Under the pieces are notes generated by a model that saw nothing but the letters and a program-made list of their open reading frames with translations, was not told the DNA's origin and did no database searches. Below are positions 17,637 to 27,139 of a DNA stretch of 64,000 nucleotides, in pieces. Source of the stretch: Aquaticitalea lipolytica (GTDB lineage: Bacteria > Bacteroidota > Bacteroidia > Flavobacteriales > Flavobacteriaceae); assembly GCF_014641635.1 (NCBI RefSeq), contig NZ_BMIC01000002.1, positions 310,001 through 374,000 of the forward strand, written 5' to 3'. Every line of letters starts with the position of its first letter. Within the stretch, counting starts at the first letter, position 1. Made by a program: the position numbers and the translations under genes.

Positions 17637-19106
17637 ATGAGTAGAACTAAGCAAATTGGCTTCATTTTAGGTCCTTTATTTTTTATTTTAATCTTATTTT
17701 TTTTTAAACCAGAAGGTTTGTCTGATGAAGCTAGAGCTGTTTTAGCTTCTTCGGCATGGATTGCTGTTTGGTGGATTACAGAAGCAATCCCAATTGCAAT
17801 AACTGCTTTACTCCCAATTGTGTTATTTCCGCTTTCTGGTGGATTAGATTTAAATACAACCACAAGTGCTTTTGGACATAAATACATATTCCTTTTTATG
17901 GGAGGATTTATTATAGCTATTGCGATTGAGAAATGGAATTTACATAAACGTATTGCGCTTAATATTATCAATTTAATAGGCTCTGACGTTAAAAAGATAA
18001 TTTTAGGTTTTATGCTTGCTACTGCTTTTTTATCGATGTGGATTAGCAACACTGCAACTGCTGTTATGATGTTACCTATTGGTATTGCTATTATAACACA
18101 ACTTAAAGACAACCCAAATACTATTGAAGATGAAAACCAAATTTTTGGCAAATCATTAATGCTAGCTATTGCTTATAGTGCTTCTATTGGAGGAATTGCA
18201 ACACTTATTGGCACACCTCCAAACCTCGTTTTAGCTGGTGTTGTTTTAGATACTTATGGTTATGAAATAACCTTTTTACAATGGTTTATGTTTGGATTTC
18301 CAATTTCAATGCTATTACTTTTTATATGCTGGAAATACTTAACAAGCTATGCTTTTAAATTTAAACAAAAAGAATTTCCTGGTGGAAAACAAGAAATTAA
18401 ACGTTTACTAAAATCGTTAGGTAAAATTAGTTTTGAAGAAAAAATTGTGGCTTTAGTATTTTTTACTACTGCTTTCTTTTGGATAACACGATCATTATTA
18501 TTTGATAAATTATTACCTGCACTTGATGACACTATTATAGCAATCGTGTTTTCTATTGTGCTCTTTTTAATTCCTTCAAAAAACAAAAAAGAAAAACTAA
18601 TGTCGTGGGATGATGCTGTAAAATTACCTTGGGGAATTATCTTGCTTTTTGGTGGTGGAATGGCTTTAGCAAACGGATTTGAAAGTAGCGGATTAGCACT
18701 TTGGATTGGTAATCAAATGACTTTATTAGCAGGATTAACAACTATTTTGTTAGTAATTTTACTTATTACAGCTGTTAACTTTTTTACTGAAATCACTTCT
18801 AATTTAGCAACCACAGCAATGCTTTTACCTGTTTTGGCTCCAATGGCAATTATTGTAGATATACATCCATTTATTTTGATGGTTGGAGCAGCTGTTGCAG
18901 CATCTTGTGCGTTTATGTTACCAGTAGCGACACCTCCTAATGCAGTAGTGTTTGGTTCTGGTTATTTAACTATACCTGATATGGTTAGCAAAGGAATTGT
19001 AATGAATATTATATCGATAATTATTCTAACACTATTTGTGTATTTTGTGCTTCCTGAATTATGGAATATTACTGTAAATGGTTTTCCAGAAGCACTTAAA
19101 GGCTAA
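17637..19106 (+). CDS. SLC13/DASS family sodium-coupled dicarboxylate carrier
   Basis: A 489-aa integral membrane protein with about 11-12 helices of the divalent anion:sodium symporter family. Both SNT-type sodium-binding motifs are recognisable: SNTATAVMMLP (about 137-147) with GTPPNLVLAG after it, and TSNLATTAMLLPVLAPM with TPPNAVVFGSGYL near the C-terminus. Bacterial relatives import succinate, fumarate, malate or sulfate; the residues seen do not separate these, but dicarboxylate is most likely. The last codons overlap the convergent YheT-type hydrolase gene by 4 bp. Confidence 0.9.
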   Translation: MSRTKQIGFILGPLFFILILFFFKPEGLSDEARAVLASSAWIAVWWITEAIPIAITALLPIVLFPLSGGLDLNTTTSAFGHKYIFLFMGGFIIAIAIEKWNLHKRIALNIINLIGSDVKKIILGFMLATAFLSMWISNTATAVMMLPIGIAIITQLKDNPNTIEDENQIFGKSLMLAIAYSASIGGIATLIGTPPNLVLAGVVLDTYGYEITFLQWFMFGFPISMLLLFICWKYLTSYAFKFKQKEFPGGKQEIKRLLKSLGKISFEEKIVALVFFTTAFFWITRSLLFDKLLPALDDTIIAIVFSIVLFLIPSKNKKEKLMSWDDAVKLPWGIILLFGGGMALANGFESSGLALWIGNQMTLLAGLTTILLVILLITAVNFFTEITSNLATTAMLLPVLAPMAIIVDIHPFILMVGAAVAASCAFMLPVATPPNAVVFGSGYLTIPDMVSKGIVMNIISIIILTLFVYFVLPELWNITVNGFPEALKG

Positions 19107-20062
19107 ATATTTGTGATGAAATCTAAAGCTCTGGTTTCGTTATAATAAAACTTATTTAGTTTTACAAAGCCAACATGTCCTCCATAATTTGGCATTTCTA
19201 AATGTAGATTAGAATTAGTTTTTGCCTCTTTAACTGGATAACACTCTGGAGATAAAAAAGAATCGTTTAAAGCATTTATAATAAGTGTTGGTGTTTTTAT
19301 ATTATTTAAAAATTGTAGACTACTACTCTTCTCATAATAATCTTGTGCATCAATAAAACCATGTGCTTTTGAAGTATAAACATTATCAAAATCATTTAAA
19401 GTTTTGATAGAATTAATATCTTCAACTTTTAATTTATCAGGATATTGCTTTTGCTTTAGTTTTAATCTTTCAACTAAATACCTTTTAAATCTATCATGAA
19501 ATAATATATTTTTAAAAGTATGTAGTTCTAAAGCTGAACCCTTTAAAAAACAAGGTACTGAAACTGCAATTCCAGCTTTAATTTGAGATGGAACATTATC
19601 TCTTTCGCCTAAATATTTTAAAGTCACATTTCCACCAAGACTAAATCCTTTTATATATATTTCTGAATAGTGTTTTGATTCTATTATATGCTGAACTACC
19701 TCATGTAAATCTTGAGTAGCACCAGAATGATATGAATAATATTTTCGATTTGACTCACCACTACAACCTCTAAAATTTACACAAACTGCATCTATATTAT
19801 TTTCAGTAAACAATTTTGCTGTTCCTGTCATGTATGGTCGTTGAGCATTACCTTCTAAACCATGTAATACAATAATTAACTTATTAGTTTTTGCTTTTGC
19901 AAAACTCCAATCTAAATCTAAAAAATCACCATCAGTAAGTTCTATTCTTTCTCTTTCTTGTTGTAAACCGTTTACACTTCTGAATAGCCCAGAATATACT
20001 GTTGAAACAAATCCTTTTCTAAAAAAATATGGCGCTTTGTAGGTAGATTGTACTATTGGCAT
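19103..20062 (-). CDS. YheT family alpha/beta hydrolase
   Basis: A 319-aa hydrolase of the YheT/ABHD1-3 family. Motifs: HGLEGNAQRPYMTG (oxyanion region), VNFRGCSGESNRKYYSYHSG, which is the family-specific NFRGC-G block, and the nucleophile elbow GFSLGGN. The C-terminal ALNDSFLSPECYP contributes the Asp and PNYGGHVGFV the His. The substrate is unknown; eukaryotic relatives act on lipids. Adenine deaminase and tilS lie immediately upstream on the same strand (gaps of 2 bp and -4 bp), so this is the last gene of that operon. Confidence 0.9.
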   Translation of the reverse strand: MPIVQSTYKAPYFFRKGFVSTVYSGLFRSVNGLQQERERIELTDGDFLDLDWSFAKAKTNKLIIVLHGLEGNAQRPYMTGTAKLFTENNIDAVCVNFRGCSGESNRKYYSYHSGATQDLHEVVQHIIESKHYSEIYIKGFSLGGNVTLKYLGERDNVPSQIKAGIAVSVPCFLKGSALELHTFKNILFHDRFKRYLVERLKLKQKQYPDKLKVEDINSIKTLNDFDNVYTSKAHGFIDAQDYYEKSSSLQFLNNIKTPTLIINALNDSFLSPECYPVKEAKTNSNLHLEMPNYGGHVGFVKLNKFYYNETRALDFITNI

Positions 20063-20064
20063 AA

Positions 20065-21687
20065 TTAGTTAACTTCTAGAGGTGTGAATTTAAATGTTGA
20101 GCCATTAAACAAGCCTTTATCACTTAGTTTTAATGATGGAATTACTAATAAAGCCATAAATGACAAAGTCATGTAAGGTGCATGAAGTGAACTTCCTAAT
20201 TGTTTTGCCATTTTATCTAACTCAGCATATTGCAAACCTATAGTTTTACCATCTTTATCACTCATAATACCTGCTACTGGAAGTGATACAATTTTTTGTT
20301 CTGAATTTGAGACAGCACAGATTCCACCTTTGTTTTCAATAATTAAATTGACTGCTTTACAAATAGCTTCGTCTGAAACACCAACTGCAATAATATTATG
20401 TGAATCGTGACCAACAGAACTTGCAATTGCACCTTCTTTTAGTCCGAAATTCTTTATAAATGCAATTGCTGGTTGCTGATTTTGATAACGATTAACAACT
20501 GTCATTTTGAGGATGTCTTTTTCAATATTTGAGACTATATTTCCGTTTTTGAGCAAACTATCAGCTATGACTTCGTTAGTAACCAACTGACCTTCTAAGG
20601 CTTCTATAACTCGTATTTGCTTTGAATTAGATTCAAACTTAAAATCTGAAATCTCTTTCTTGTCACTATTAAAATTATTTAAAATCTCAAATGGAATTGA
20701 TTCAATTTTTGAAACTCCTTTATCATATACCAATTTGCCATTAATATAGGTTTGCAACGTTTTAAATGCCTTTAAGTCTTCAACAACAATACAATCTGCA
20801 GCGTCACCAATATTAAGCAAACCAACATCTAAATTGTAATGTTTTACAGGATTAATACATGTTGCTTGAAGGACTTTAAATACATCAATTTGTTTAGCAA
20901 CTGCACGAGCACAAAGTCTGTTAATATGATCGACTATTAAATCGTCAGGATGCTTATCGTCACTACAAAACATAATGCTTTCAAAATGCTCTGGAAGTAA
21001 ATCAATTAGTGCTTCAAAGTTTTTGGCAGCACTTCCTTCTCTAATCAAAACTTTCATGCCTTTTTGTAGCTTTTCTAAAGCTTCATCATAAGTAAAACAC
21101 TCATGATCGGTTGAAATTCCAGCTGCTATATATTTTGAAATGTCATCGCCTCTTAATCCAGGAGCATGACCATCAATAGGTTTGTTGTAATGTTTAGCCC
21201 AAGCTATCTTTTTCATTACCTCATCATCATCAAATAAAACACCAGGATAATTCATCATTTCAGCTAAATACTTAATATCAGGATTAGCCATTAAGGATTT
21301 AATATCGTCAGAATTTATGATGGCTCCAGCAGATTCAAAACTAGTTGCTGGTACACAAGAAGGTGCTCCAAAATTGAACTTAAAGGGAGTTTGTTTTCCG
21401 TTATTAATCATAAACTCTACACCTTTAACACCAAGTACATTGGCAATTTCATGAGGATCGGAAACTGTAGCTACTGTACCATGAGTTACTGCCAATCTAG
21501 CAAATTCACTTGGAACTAACATTGAGCTTTCTATATGAATATGAGCATCAACAAATCCAGGAAGGATAAACGTATTTACATTGTGTTCTTTTTCAATTAT
21601 TGATGCTATTTTTCCATCTTTAATAGTGATTTCACCTTTGTAGATCTGTTTGTTTAGAATATCGACTATTTGCCCTTGTAGTATCAT
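20065..21687 (-). CDS. ade: adenine deaminase
   Basis: A 540-aa amidohydrolase that converts adenine to hypoxanthine in purine salvage. The metal-dependent domain begins with [19 protein letters not shown], the HxH plus ESS motif typical of Ade. It continues with [33 protein letters not shown] and [13 protein letters not shown], and contains [12 protein letters not shown] with the metal-binding Asp. The C-terminal domain shows [13 protein letters not shown]. All are characteristic of Ade rather than dihydroorotase or urease relatives. The stop overlaps the tilS frame by 4 bp at the other end. Confidence 0.95.
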   Translation of the reverse strand: MILQGQIVDILNKQIYKGEITIKDGKIASIIEKEHNVNTFILPGFVDAHIHIESSMLVPSEFARLAVTHGTVATVSDPHEIANVLGVKGVEFMINNGKQTPFKFNFGAPSCVPATSFESAGAIINSDDIKSLMANPDIKYLAEMMNYPGVLFDDDEVMKKIAWAKHYNKPIDGHAPGLRGDDISKYIAAGISTDHECFTYDEALEKLQKGMKVLIREGSAAKNFEALIDLLPEHFESIMFCSDDKHPDDLIVDHINRLCARAVAKQIDVFKVLQATCINPVKHYNLDVGLLNIGDAADCIVVEDLKAFKTLQTYINGKLVYDKGVSKIESIPFEILNNFNSDKKEISDFKFESNSKQIRVIEALEGQLVTNEVIADSLLKNGNIVSNIEKDILKMTVVNRYQNQQPAIAFIKNFGLKEGAIASSVGHDSHNIIAVGVSDEAICKAVNLIIENKGGICAVSNSEQKIVSLPVAGIMSDKDGKTIGLQYAELDKMAKQLGSSLHAPYMTLSFMALLVIPSLKLSDKGLFNGSTFKFTPLEVN

Positions 21688-23000
21688 TTATTTAATTCAA
21701 TCTTTAAAATTTGCTTGGTATTTTCTGTTGCTAAAAACCTATTATCTGCTCTTCGTCCAATTACCCAAACAATATCTTTTTCTGAACATAATAGCCATGT
21801 GTTCTCTTTTTCAATTAAAGACATTTTTTCGTCTTTAAAATATTTGCTCAATTTCTTTTTTCCTGTCATTCCTGAAGGATAAAAAAAGTCTCCTTCTTCC
21901 CATTTACGTAATATAAGTGGATGTTTTAGCTTGGCTTTATCAACATAAATCACATTTGCTTGCGCATCAAAAATTGCATCTGCTTCATTAAAAAACAATG
22001 TGCCAAATGATGTTTTTAATTGCTTTTTATCCTCCGAAATACTTATAGATTCTTGAGTTTCTTCTGAATTATTCTCTATTAGCATTAAGTAATCTCTATC
22101 TTTTAACAAGCGATGTGTTGATGAAAAAACTTGTTTACCTGATTGTGCATCAAGCAAATTTGTAACATCATCCCATTCGGTAAAATTGAAATCTTTCAAC
22201 AACTCGAACAAATAGGCTTTTGGATTTGATAATTTTTTAAGCTTTTTAATACTTAACCTAATTACATTATCATTATCTACATAAACTGCTTTTTTCTGAA
22301 TTCTAACAATTGCATCTTCTATAATTTGTTTAGAATCTTGTAAATGATTTTGAGTACTTTCAAAATTTTGAAGTAAAAAAGGATTAATTTCCTTTAGAAC
22401 AGGTATCACATCATGGCGTAATTTATTGCGCACATATTTATTTGATGCGTTGCTACTATCCTCTCTCCACGTTAACTTATTAGTTTTTGCATACGTTTCA
22501 ATGTCTTCTCTAGAAAAAGTCAAAAGTGGTCTTACAATTTTATTATTAACTTCTGGGATACCCATTAAACCATCTAAACCGGTTCCTCTTGATAGGTTTA
22601 TTAGAAAGGTTTCTAAGTTATCATCAGCATGATGAGCAGTTAAAATAAAATCGAAATTTAACTGTTCTGCCAATTCTTCAAACCAGTTATAACGCAACTC
22701 ACGAGCTGCCATTTGAGTAGATAATTTATATGTTTTGGCATAATCTTCAGTTTCAAAACTTTCAATAAAAACTTCTAAATCTAAATCTTCAGCTAGTTGT
22801 AAAACAAACTCTTCATCACCATCGCTTTCATCTCCTCTTAAATTAAAATTACAATGTGCTAATGCTATATTTAACTTTAATTGGTGACATAAATGTGTTA
22901 ATACTACGCTATCTAATCCACTAGAAATTGCAATTAGAAGTCTGCTCTTGTTTAGAAAAGAAAGATTTTGGTTGATATGATTTTGGAAGTTATTTAACAC
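21684..23000 (-). CDS. tilS: tRNA(Ile)-lysidine synthase
   Basis: A 438-aa N-type ATP pyrophosphatase that adds lysine to C34 of the AUA-reading isoleucine tRNA. The PP-loop is [10 protein letters not shown] (25-34), a small variant of the usual SGGxDS with Ser in place of the first Gly. Other blocks are [24 protein letters not shown]-type [20 protein letters not shown] and GLDGLMGIP. The C-terminal TilS domain has [23 protein letters not shown]-like sequence. The product is essential. The gene is first in an operon with ade and the YheT hydrolase. Confidence 0.95.
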   Translation of the reverse strand: MLNNFQNHINQNLSFLNKSRLLIAISSGLDSVVLTHLCHQLKLNIALAHCNFNLRGDESDGDEEFVLQLAEDLDLEVFIESFETEDYAKTYKLSTQMAARELRYNWFEELAEQLNFDFILTAHHADDNLETFLINLSRGTGLDGLMGIPEVNNKIVRPLLTFSREDIETYAKTNKLTWREDSSNASNKYVRNKLRHDVIPVLKEINPFLLQNFESTQNHLQDSKQIIEDAIVRIQKKAVYVDNDNVIRLSIKKLKKLSNPKAYLFELLKDFNFTEWDDVTNLLDAQSGKQVFSSTHRLLKDRDYLMLIENNSEETQESISISEDKKQLKTSFGTLFFNEADAIFDAQANVIYVDKAKLKHPLILRKWEEGDFFYPSGMTGKKKLSKYFKDEKMSLIEKENTWLLCSEKDIVWVIGRRADNRFLATENTKQILKIELNK

Positions 23001-23044
23001 TTTTAGAGATTAGTGATTAGTAAAAAGGCATTAGTAATTTGTAG

Positions 23045-23398
23045 TTATTTATTTAGTTTATTAATTAAAGAATTAAGCATTTTCTCAATTTCAACAGATA
23101 AATCGTTAATAGTTGTTAAATCATTTTCATTAATAAAATTTAAATTCTGTGCTATTAGAAATTGTGTTTGCATTTCGAATAATGAACCTCTAGCTATATT
23201 TAAAAATCTTGAATAATCTTTAGTGTAATTCCTACCATAACCTTCTGCAATATTTGACGAAATAGAAATAGAGCTTCTTTTTATTTGTGAAGTTAATCCA
23301 AATTTTTCACCCTCAGGAAATGCATTAATTAATTTATAAACATGAGTTACCATTTCTACAGATTTCTGCCAAACTATTAAATCTCTATAACTTTTCAT
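23045..23398 (-). CDS. four-helix bundle protein (S23 / rRNA intervening-sequence protein family)
   Basis: A 117-aa protein that matches the S23 four-helix-bundle family (PF05635). Visible hallmarks are YRDLIVWQKSVEMVTHVYKL at the start, LTSQIKRSSISISSNIAEGY in the centre and ARGSLFEMQTQFLIA later. The family was first found inside 23S rRNA intervening sequences, but most Bacteroidetes copies, like this one, are free-standing, and no rRNA is near. The biochemical role is unknown; members often sit in variable positions. It is placed between pabB and tilS, with 51- and 44-bp gaps. Confidence 0.9.
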   Translation of the reverse strand: MKSYRDLIVWQKSVEMVTHVYKLINAFPEGEKFGLTSQIKRSSISISSNIAEGYGRNYTKDYSRFLNIARGSLFEMQTQFLIAQNLNFINENDLTTINDLSVEIEKMLNSLINKLNK

Positions 23399-23449
23399 GT
23401 TTTCAAATTTACAATATTTACTTATGCCTTTTGCCTTTAAACTTTTAAC

Positions 23450-24742
23450 TTAGTTTTCTAAAACCTCACGCATAGCTTTAGCTTTAACCAAACACTCTTC
23501 GTATTCACTTAAAGGATCACTTTTAGCTGTAATTGCACCTCCAACAGAATAAGACACATATTTATTAGTTGCATTATATAAAATGCTACGTATAACAACA
23601 TTAAAATCGAAATCATTATTTGGTGTAAAATACCCAACAGCACCAGAATATAAGCCACGTTTGGTTTCTTCTAGTACCTCTATAATTTTCATGGCAGATA
23701 TTTTTGGCGCACCTGTCATACTTCCCATAGGAAATGTTGAAGAAATTACATCAACTGGATGTGTTTTATCACTTACTTGCGATGTTATAGTAGATATCAT
23801 TTGATGTACTTGATTAAAGGTATAAACTTTACAAAGTTCTTCAACCTTTACACTTCCTTTTAATGCTGTTTGTGACAAATCGTTACGTACCAAATCAACA
23901 ATCATGATGTTTTCACTACGCTCTTTCTCACTATTTTCCAATTCTTTTTTTAATTGTTGGTCTTCAATGATATTATCTGAACGCTTTGCTGTTCCTTTAA
24001 TAGGCTGAGAAATTATAGTATTTCCTTCCTTTTTAATATACCGTTCAGGTGAGGCTGATAACAAATATTTATCATTGAGTTTTAAAAAAGTAGCAAATGG
24101 TGGATGCGAAATCTGATTGAGCTTATTATAAGTTTCTACAGGCTCAATTGTTGTATCCTCGGCATAAAACTCTTGACAAAAATTAGCTTCATAAATATCA
24201 CCTCGATGTATATGAGCCAACATACTGTTTAACTTTTCAAAATACTCATCTTTATGAATTCGTAATTTTATTTTTACAGCACTACTAATATTTGAAGGTG
24301 TATAATCAGGTATTTGGTGTATCTCATTCAAATCATTATTTACCTCATCGTCAACCATTTTCAAATATTGAATTTCTAGCATGTTTCCTTTTAATAGAAA
24401 CAGTTTTTTTGGTTGAAAAAAGAACAAATCAGGAAAGTGCAACCCATCAAAATTTTCAGATTTTAAAGCTTCTAAATCATTTTTTAAATCATAAGTCAAG
24501 TACCCAAAAACCCAGTCGTTAGTAACTGTTTGATATTCTTTTAGCTTTTCAAAAGCATTAAAATAATCTGTCTTTATACTTGTAAAGGCATCTACTGCTA
24601 AAATAGCATCATAACTAGACTCTTTTTGAGGATAGTCGTTAGAATCTAACCATAACACATCATCAAATTGTTGACTCCAAGCCAATAATTGTCTCTTGAA
24701 AGTTGAAATTGATTTTAATTTATGTTTAGAGGTTGTTCTCAA
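23450..24742 (-). CDS. pabB: aminodeoxychorismate synthase component I
   Basis: A 430-aa chorismate-utilising enzyme for folate (p-aminobenzoate) synthesis. The motif PIKGT (247-251) carries Lys249, which distinguishes PabB from the PIAGT of anthranilate synthase TrpE. Other family blocks are GDIYEANFCQEF, LLSASPERYI, VDLVRNDLS, HPVDVISSTFPMGSMTGAPK and GAVGYFTPNNDFDFNVVIR. No pabA or pabC is adjacent. The gene's ATG faces a divergent epimerase gene, with a 15-bp palindrome (24785-24799) between them. Confidence 0.93.
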   Translation of the reverse strand: MRTTSKHKLKSISTFKRQLLAWSQQFDDVLWLDSNDYPQKESSYDAILAVDAFTSIKTDYFNAFEKLKEYQTVTNDWVFGYLTYDLKNDLEALKSENFDGLHFPDLFFFQPKKLFLLKGNMLEIQYLKMVDDEVNNDLNEIHQIPDYTPSNISSAVKIKLRIHKDEYFEKLNSMLAHIHRGDIYEANFCQEFYAEDTTIEPVETYNKLNQISHPPFATFLKLNDKYLLSASPERYIKKEGNTIISQPIKGTAKRSDNIIEDQQLKKELENSEKERSENIMIVDLVRNDLSQTALKGSVKVEELCKVYTFNQVHQMISTITSQVSDKTHPVDVISSTFPMGSMTGAPKISAMKIIEVLEETKRGLYSGAVGYFTPNNDFDFNVVIRSILYNATNKYVSYSVGGAITAKSDPLSEYEECLVKAKAMREVLEN

Positions 24743-24784
24743 TAAAAAAAATTAAGCGTAAAGTTAATGAGAATCCTTAAAAAA

Positions 24785-24799
24785 GTACAAGTTTTGTAC
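24785..24799. promoter_or_regulatory. 15-bp inverted repeat between divergent pabB and epimerase genes
   Basis: GTACAAGTTTTGTAC has perfect 6-bp arms with a 3-bp centre, in the 78-bp divergent gap. The dyad covers the probable -7 regions in both directions, so it may simply reflect two back-to-back TACTTTT-type -7 boxes or be a shared operator. Confidence 0.35.
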
Positions 24800-24820
24800 A
24801 TTAGTTTAAAATTATTCTGA

Positions 24821-25711
24821 ATGTATACATTACAAAACGATTTACTTAAAATTGCCATAAAACAAACTGGAGCAGAACTCTGCGAGATATCATCTGTAAA
24901 ACATAAAACTGATTTTATGTGGGACGCAAATCCTGATGTATGGGGAAGCTTTGCTCCTAACCTGTTTCCTATAATTGGTTCAATGAAAAATGATAGTTAT
25001 ATATATAACAATAGTACTTATAAAATGCCAAAGCATGGGTTTTTAAGACACAATACAGATGTAAAACTTATTGAAAACACTAATAACAGCTTAACCTTTA
25101 AGCTTGCATATAATGATGATTTATATAAATTATTTCCCTTTAAGTTTGAATTTTATATTACCTATGAGCTTGTTGACAACACTTTACATTTAAAACATCT
25201 TGTCAAAAATATTGATAACAAACCTATGTTCTTTTCTTTAGGAGGACATCCTGCTTTTAAATGCCCTGTTTTTAGTGACGAAGTATATTCTGATTACCAT
25301 TTAGTATTTGAACAAAACGAATCTGCCGAAACATACTTACTAAATATGTCAAACGGATTACTCACATCAAAAACAAAACCTGTTTTTAATGGTGGTAACA
25401 AAATACAATTACAACACAATTTATTTAATAACGACGCGCTTATTTTTAAAGATTTAAAGTCGCGAAAATTAACATTAAACAGCAAAACTAGAGGCGATAT
25501 TTTAACTATGAAGTTTAATGATTTTCCTTATTTAGGAATTTGGGCAAAACCTAATGCAAATTATGTTTGCATTGAACCTTGGCAAGGAATAGCAGATCAT
25601 GAAGATACTAACCAAGATATTGTCACGAAAGAAGGCATTGTAAAACTAGATAAAAATACTAGCTACCAAGCCATTTACAGTATTGAAATAGACCTTAACC
25701 ATTTAGTTTAA
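24821..25711 (+). CDS. aldose 1-epimerase family protein (LacX/YeaD-like)
   Basis: A 296-aa beta-sandwich sugar mutarotase-like protein without signal peptide. Recognisable blocks are NLFPIIGSMKNDSYIYN, the MPKHGFLRHNTD motif with a conserved His, and FSLGGHPAFKCPV with the second His near the centre. The C-terminal LGIWAKPNANYVCIEPWQGI carries the family's catalytic Glu. It fits the aldose epimerase subgroup close to Lactococcus LacX rather than canonical GalM (which is about 340 aa); the sugar is unknown. The next gene, a helicase, has its own promoter. Confidence 0.88.
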   Translation: MYTLQNDLLKIAIKQTGAELCEISSVKHKTDFMWDANPDVWGSFAPNLFPIIGSMKNDSYIYNNSTYKMPKHGFLRHNTDVKLIENTNNSLTFKLAYNDDLYKLFPFKFEFYITYELVDNTLHLKHLVKNIDNKPMFFSLGGHPAFKCPVFSDEVYSDYHLVFEQNESAETYLLNMSNGLLTSKTKPVFNGGNKIQLQHNLFNNDALIFKDLKSRKLTLNSKTRGDILTMKFNDFPYLGIWAKPNANYVCIEPWQGIADHEDTNQDIVTKEGIVKLDKNTSYQAIYSIEIDLNHLV

Positions 25712-25726
25712 TATGATTATTAGCCT

Positions 25727-25734
25727 TAACTTTG
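25727..25734 (+). promoter_or_regulatory. -7 promoter element for the DEAD-family helicase gene
   Basis: TAACTTTG matches TAnnTTTG exactly and lies 17 bp before the GTG start, giving a leader of only about a dozen bases. No TTG is seen at the expected -33 position. Confidence 0.5.
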
Positions 25735-25751
25735 CAACTTAAAACATAGTT

Positions 25752-27104
25752 GTGAGCTTTAGAGACTTAAAATTAAACACACCATTATATAACGCACTTG
25801 ATGATTTAGGGTTCACTAATCCTACACCAATACAAGCCGAAGCGTTTAACGTAGTTGCTTCTGGGAGAGATGTTGTTGGTATTGCGCAAACTGGTACTGG
25901 AAAGACGTTTGCCTATATGCTTCCTATTTTGCGAGAATTAAAATACTCAAACCAGGCAAACCCAAGAGTTTTAGTTCTAGTTCCAACAAGAGAGTTAGTT
26001 GTTCAAGTTGTTGATGAAATTGAAAAGCTAACAAAATACATCAACACTCGTGTATTAGGTGTTTATGGAGGTGTAAATATAAATACTCAAAAACAAGCAG
26101 TTGCTGAAGGGTTAGATATTATTGTGGCTACTCCAGGACGATTATTCGATTTGGCAGTAAGCCATGTATTACAACTAAAATCTATTCAAAAATTAGTGAT
26201 TGATGAAGTTGATGTGATGCTCGATTTAGGGTTCAGACATCAATTGCTAAATATATTTGATATACTACCTGAAAAAAGACAAAACATCATGTTCTCGGCG
26301 ACAATGACTGAAGATGTTGATGAATTAATTACAGGATTTTTCAAAAAACCAGAGCGAGTTACTATTGCAGTTTCAGGAACACCTTTAGAAAATATTAGTC
26401 AACAACGCTATAATGTTGAAAATTTTTATACTAAAGTAAACCTACTAAAACACTTATTACAAAACGAAGAAGAGTTTAATAAAGTTTTAATTTTTGTGGC
26501 TTTCAAAAAAATGGCAGACACCTTGTTTGAAAAACTAGATGAAAACTTTAAAGAAGAACTTTGTGTGATTCACTCTAACAAAACACAAAATTATAGATTA
26601 CGTAGTATTGAGCAATTTAGAAGTGGTGAAAATAGAATATTAATAGCCACAGATGTTATGGCTCGTGGATTAGATATTGATAATGTAAGTCATGTTATTA
26701 ATTTTGATACACCTCACTACCCAGAAAACTATATGCACAGAATTGGTAGAACTGGTCGTGCAGAACGTAAAGGGCAATCTCTATTATTTTCAACTGCAGC
26801 CGAACAAGATTATATAAAAAGCATTGAAAGTTTAATGCAAATGGAAATTCCTTATGTTGAGTTTCCAGATTCGGTTGAGATTTCTAAAGATTTATTAGAA
26901 GAAGAACGTCCGCAAATTAAAGAGCGTAATAATCCTATAAAACGAAAAGATGAAGATGCTCCTGGACCAGCTTTTCACGAAAAGAAAGATAAAAACAAAA
27001 AAGAAAATCAAGGAGGTTCTTATAAGTTTAAAATTGCTGCAAAATACAAGAAGCCAAAAACAAGAGGCGACAAAAATTATAATAAACGGAATAAAAGAAA
27101 ATAA
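25752..27104 (+). CDS. DEAD-box family ATP-dependent RNA helicase (DEVD variant)
   Basis: A 450-aa RNA helicase with all the classical motifs: Q-motif FTNPTPIQAEA (21-31), Walker A AQTGTGKT (45-52), PTRELVVQ (78-85), motif II DEVD (151-154; Val replaces the Ala of DEAD), SAT, ARGLDIDNVSHVINFDTP and HRIGRTGRAERKG. A basic C-terminal tail of about 75 residues, rich in Lys and Asn, should bind RNA. Such proteins remodel rRNA or mRNA during growth or in the cold. GTG is used as start because no ATG precedes the Q-motif. It is followed by a strong hairpin terminator. Confidence 0.93.
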   Translation: MSFRDLKLNTPLYNALDDLGFTNPTPIQAEAFNVVASGRDVVGIAQTGTGKTFAYMLPILRELKYSNQANPRVLVLVPTRELVVQVVDEIEKLTKYINTRVLGVYGGVNINTQKQAVAEGLDIIVATPGRLFDLAVSHVLQLKSIQKLVIDEVDVMLDLGFRHQLLNIFDILPEKRQNIMFSATMTEDVDELITGFFKKPERVTIAVSGTPLENISQQRYNVENFYTKVNLLKHLLQNEEEFNKVLIFVAFKKMADTLFEKLDENFKEELCVIHSNKTQNYRLRSIEQFRSGENRILIATDVMARGLDIDNVSHVINFDTPHYPENYMHRIGRTGRAERKGQSLLFSTAAEQDYIKSIESLMQMEIPYVEFPDSVEISKDLLEEERPQIKERNNPIKRKDEDAPGPAFHEKKDKNKKENQGGSYKFKIAAKYKKPKTRGDKNYNKRNKRK

Positions 27105-27130
27105 AAAAAGCAACCAAATTGGTTGCTTTT
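27103..27130. terminator. bidirectional terminator, copy 1 of an identical pair
   Basis: A7 followed by GCAACCAAATTGGTTGC and T4 forms a 10-bp-or-longer hairpin directly at the helicase stop. A 28-bp identical sequence recurs at 27992-28019, on the other side of the abortive-infection-like gene. Confidence 0.9.
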
Positions 27131-27139
27131 CTAATTATT

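Noticed and set aside
17597-18151. 184-codon open frame on the minus strand within the SLC13 carrier gene
   Set aside because: It is fully antisense to a clear transporter gene and encodes a hydrophobic mirror of its codons with no recognisable motif or promoter.
23045-23398. Possible rRNA intervening sequence or rRNA fragment, because of the S23-type protein
   Set aside because: No rRNA sequence is found around it; the gene is simply flanked by pabB and tilS.
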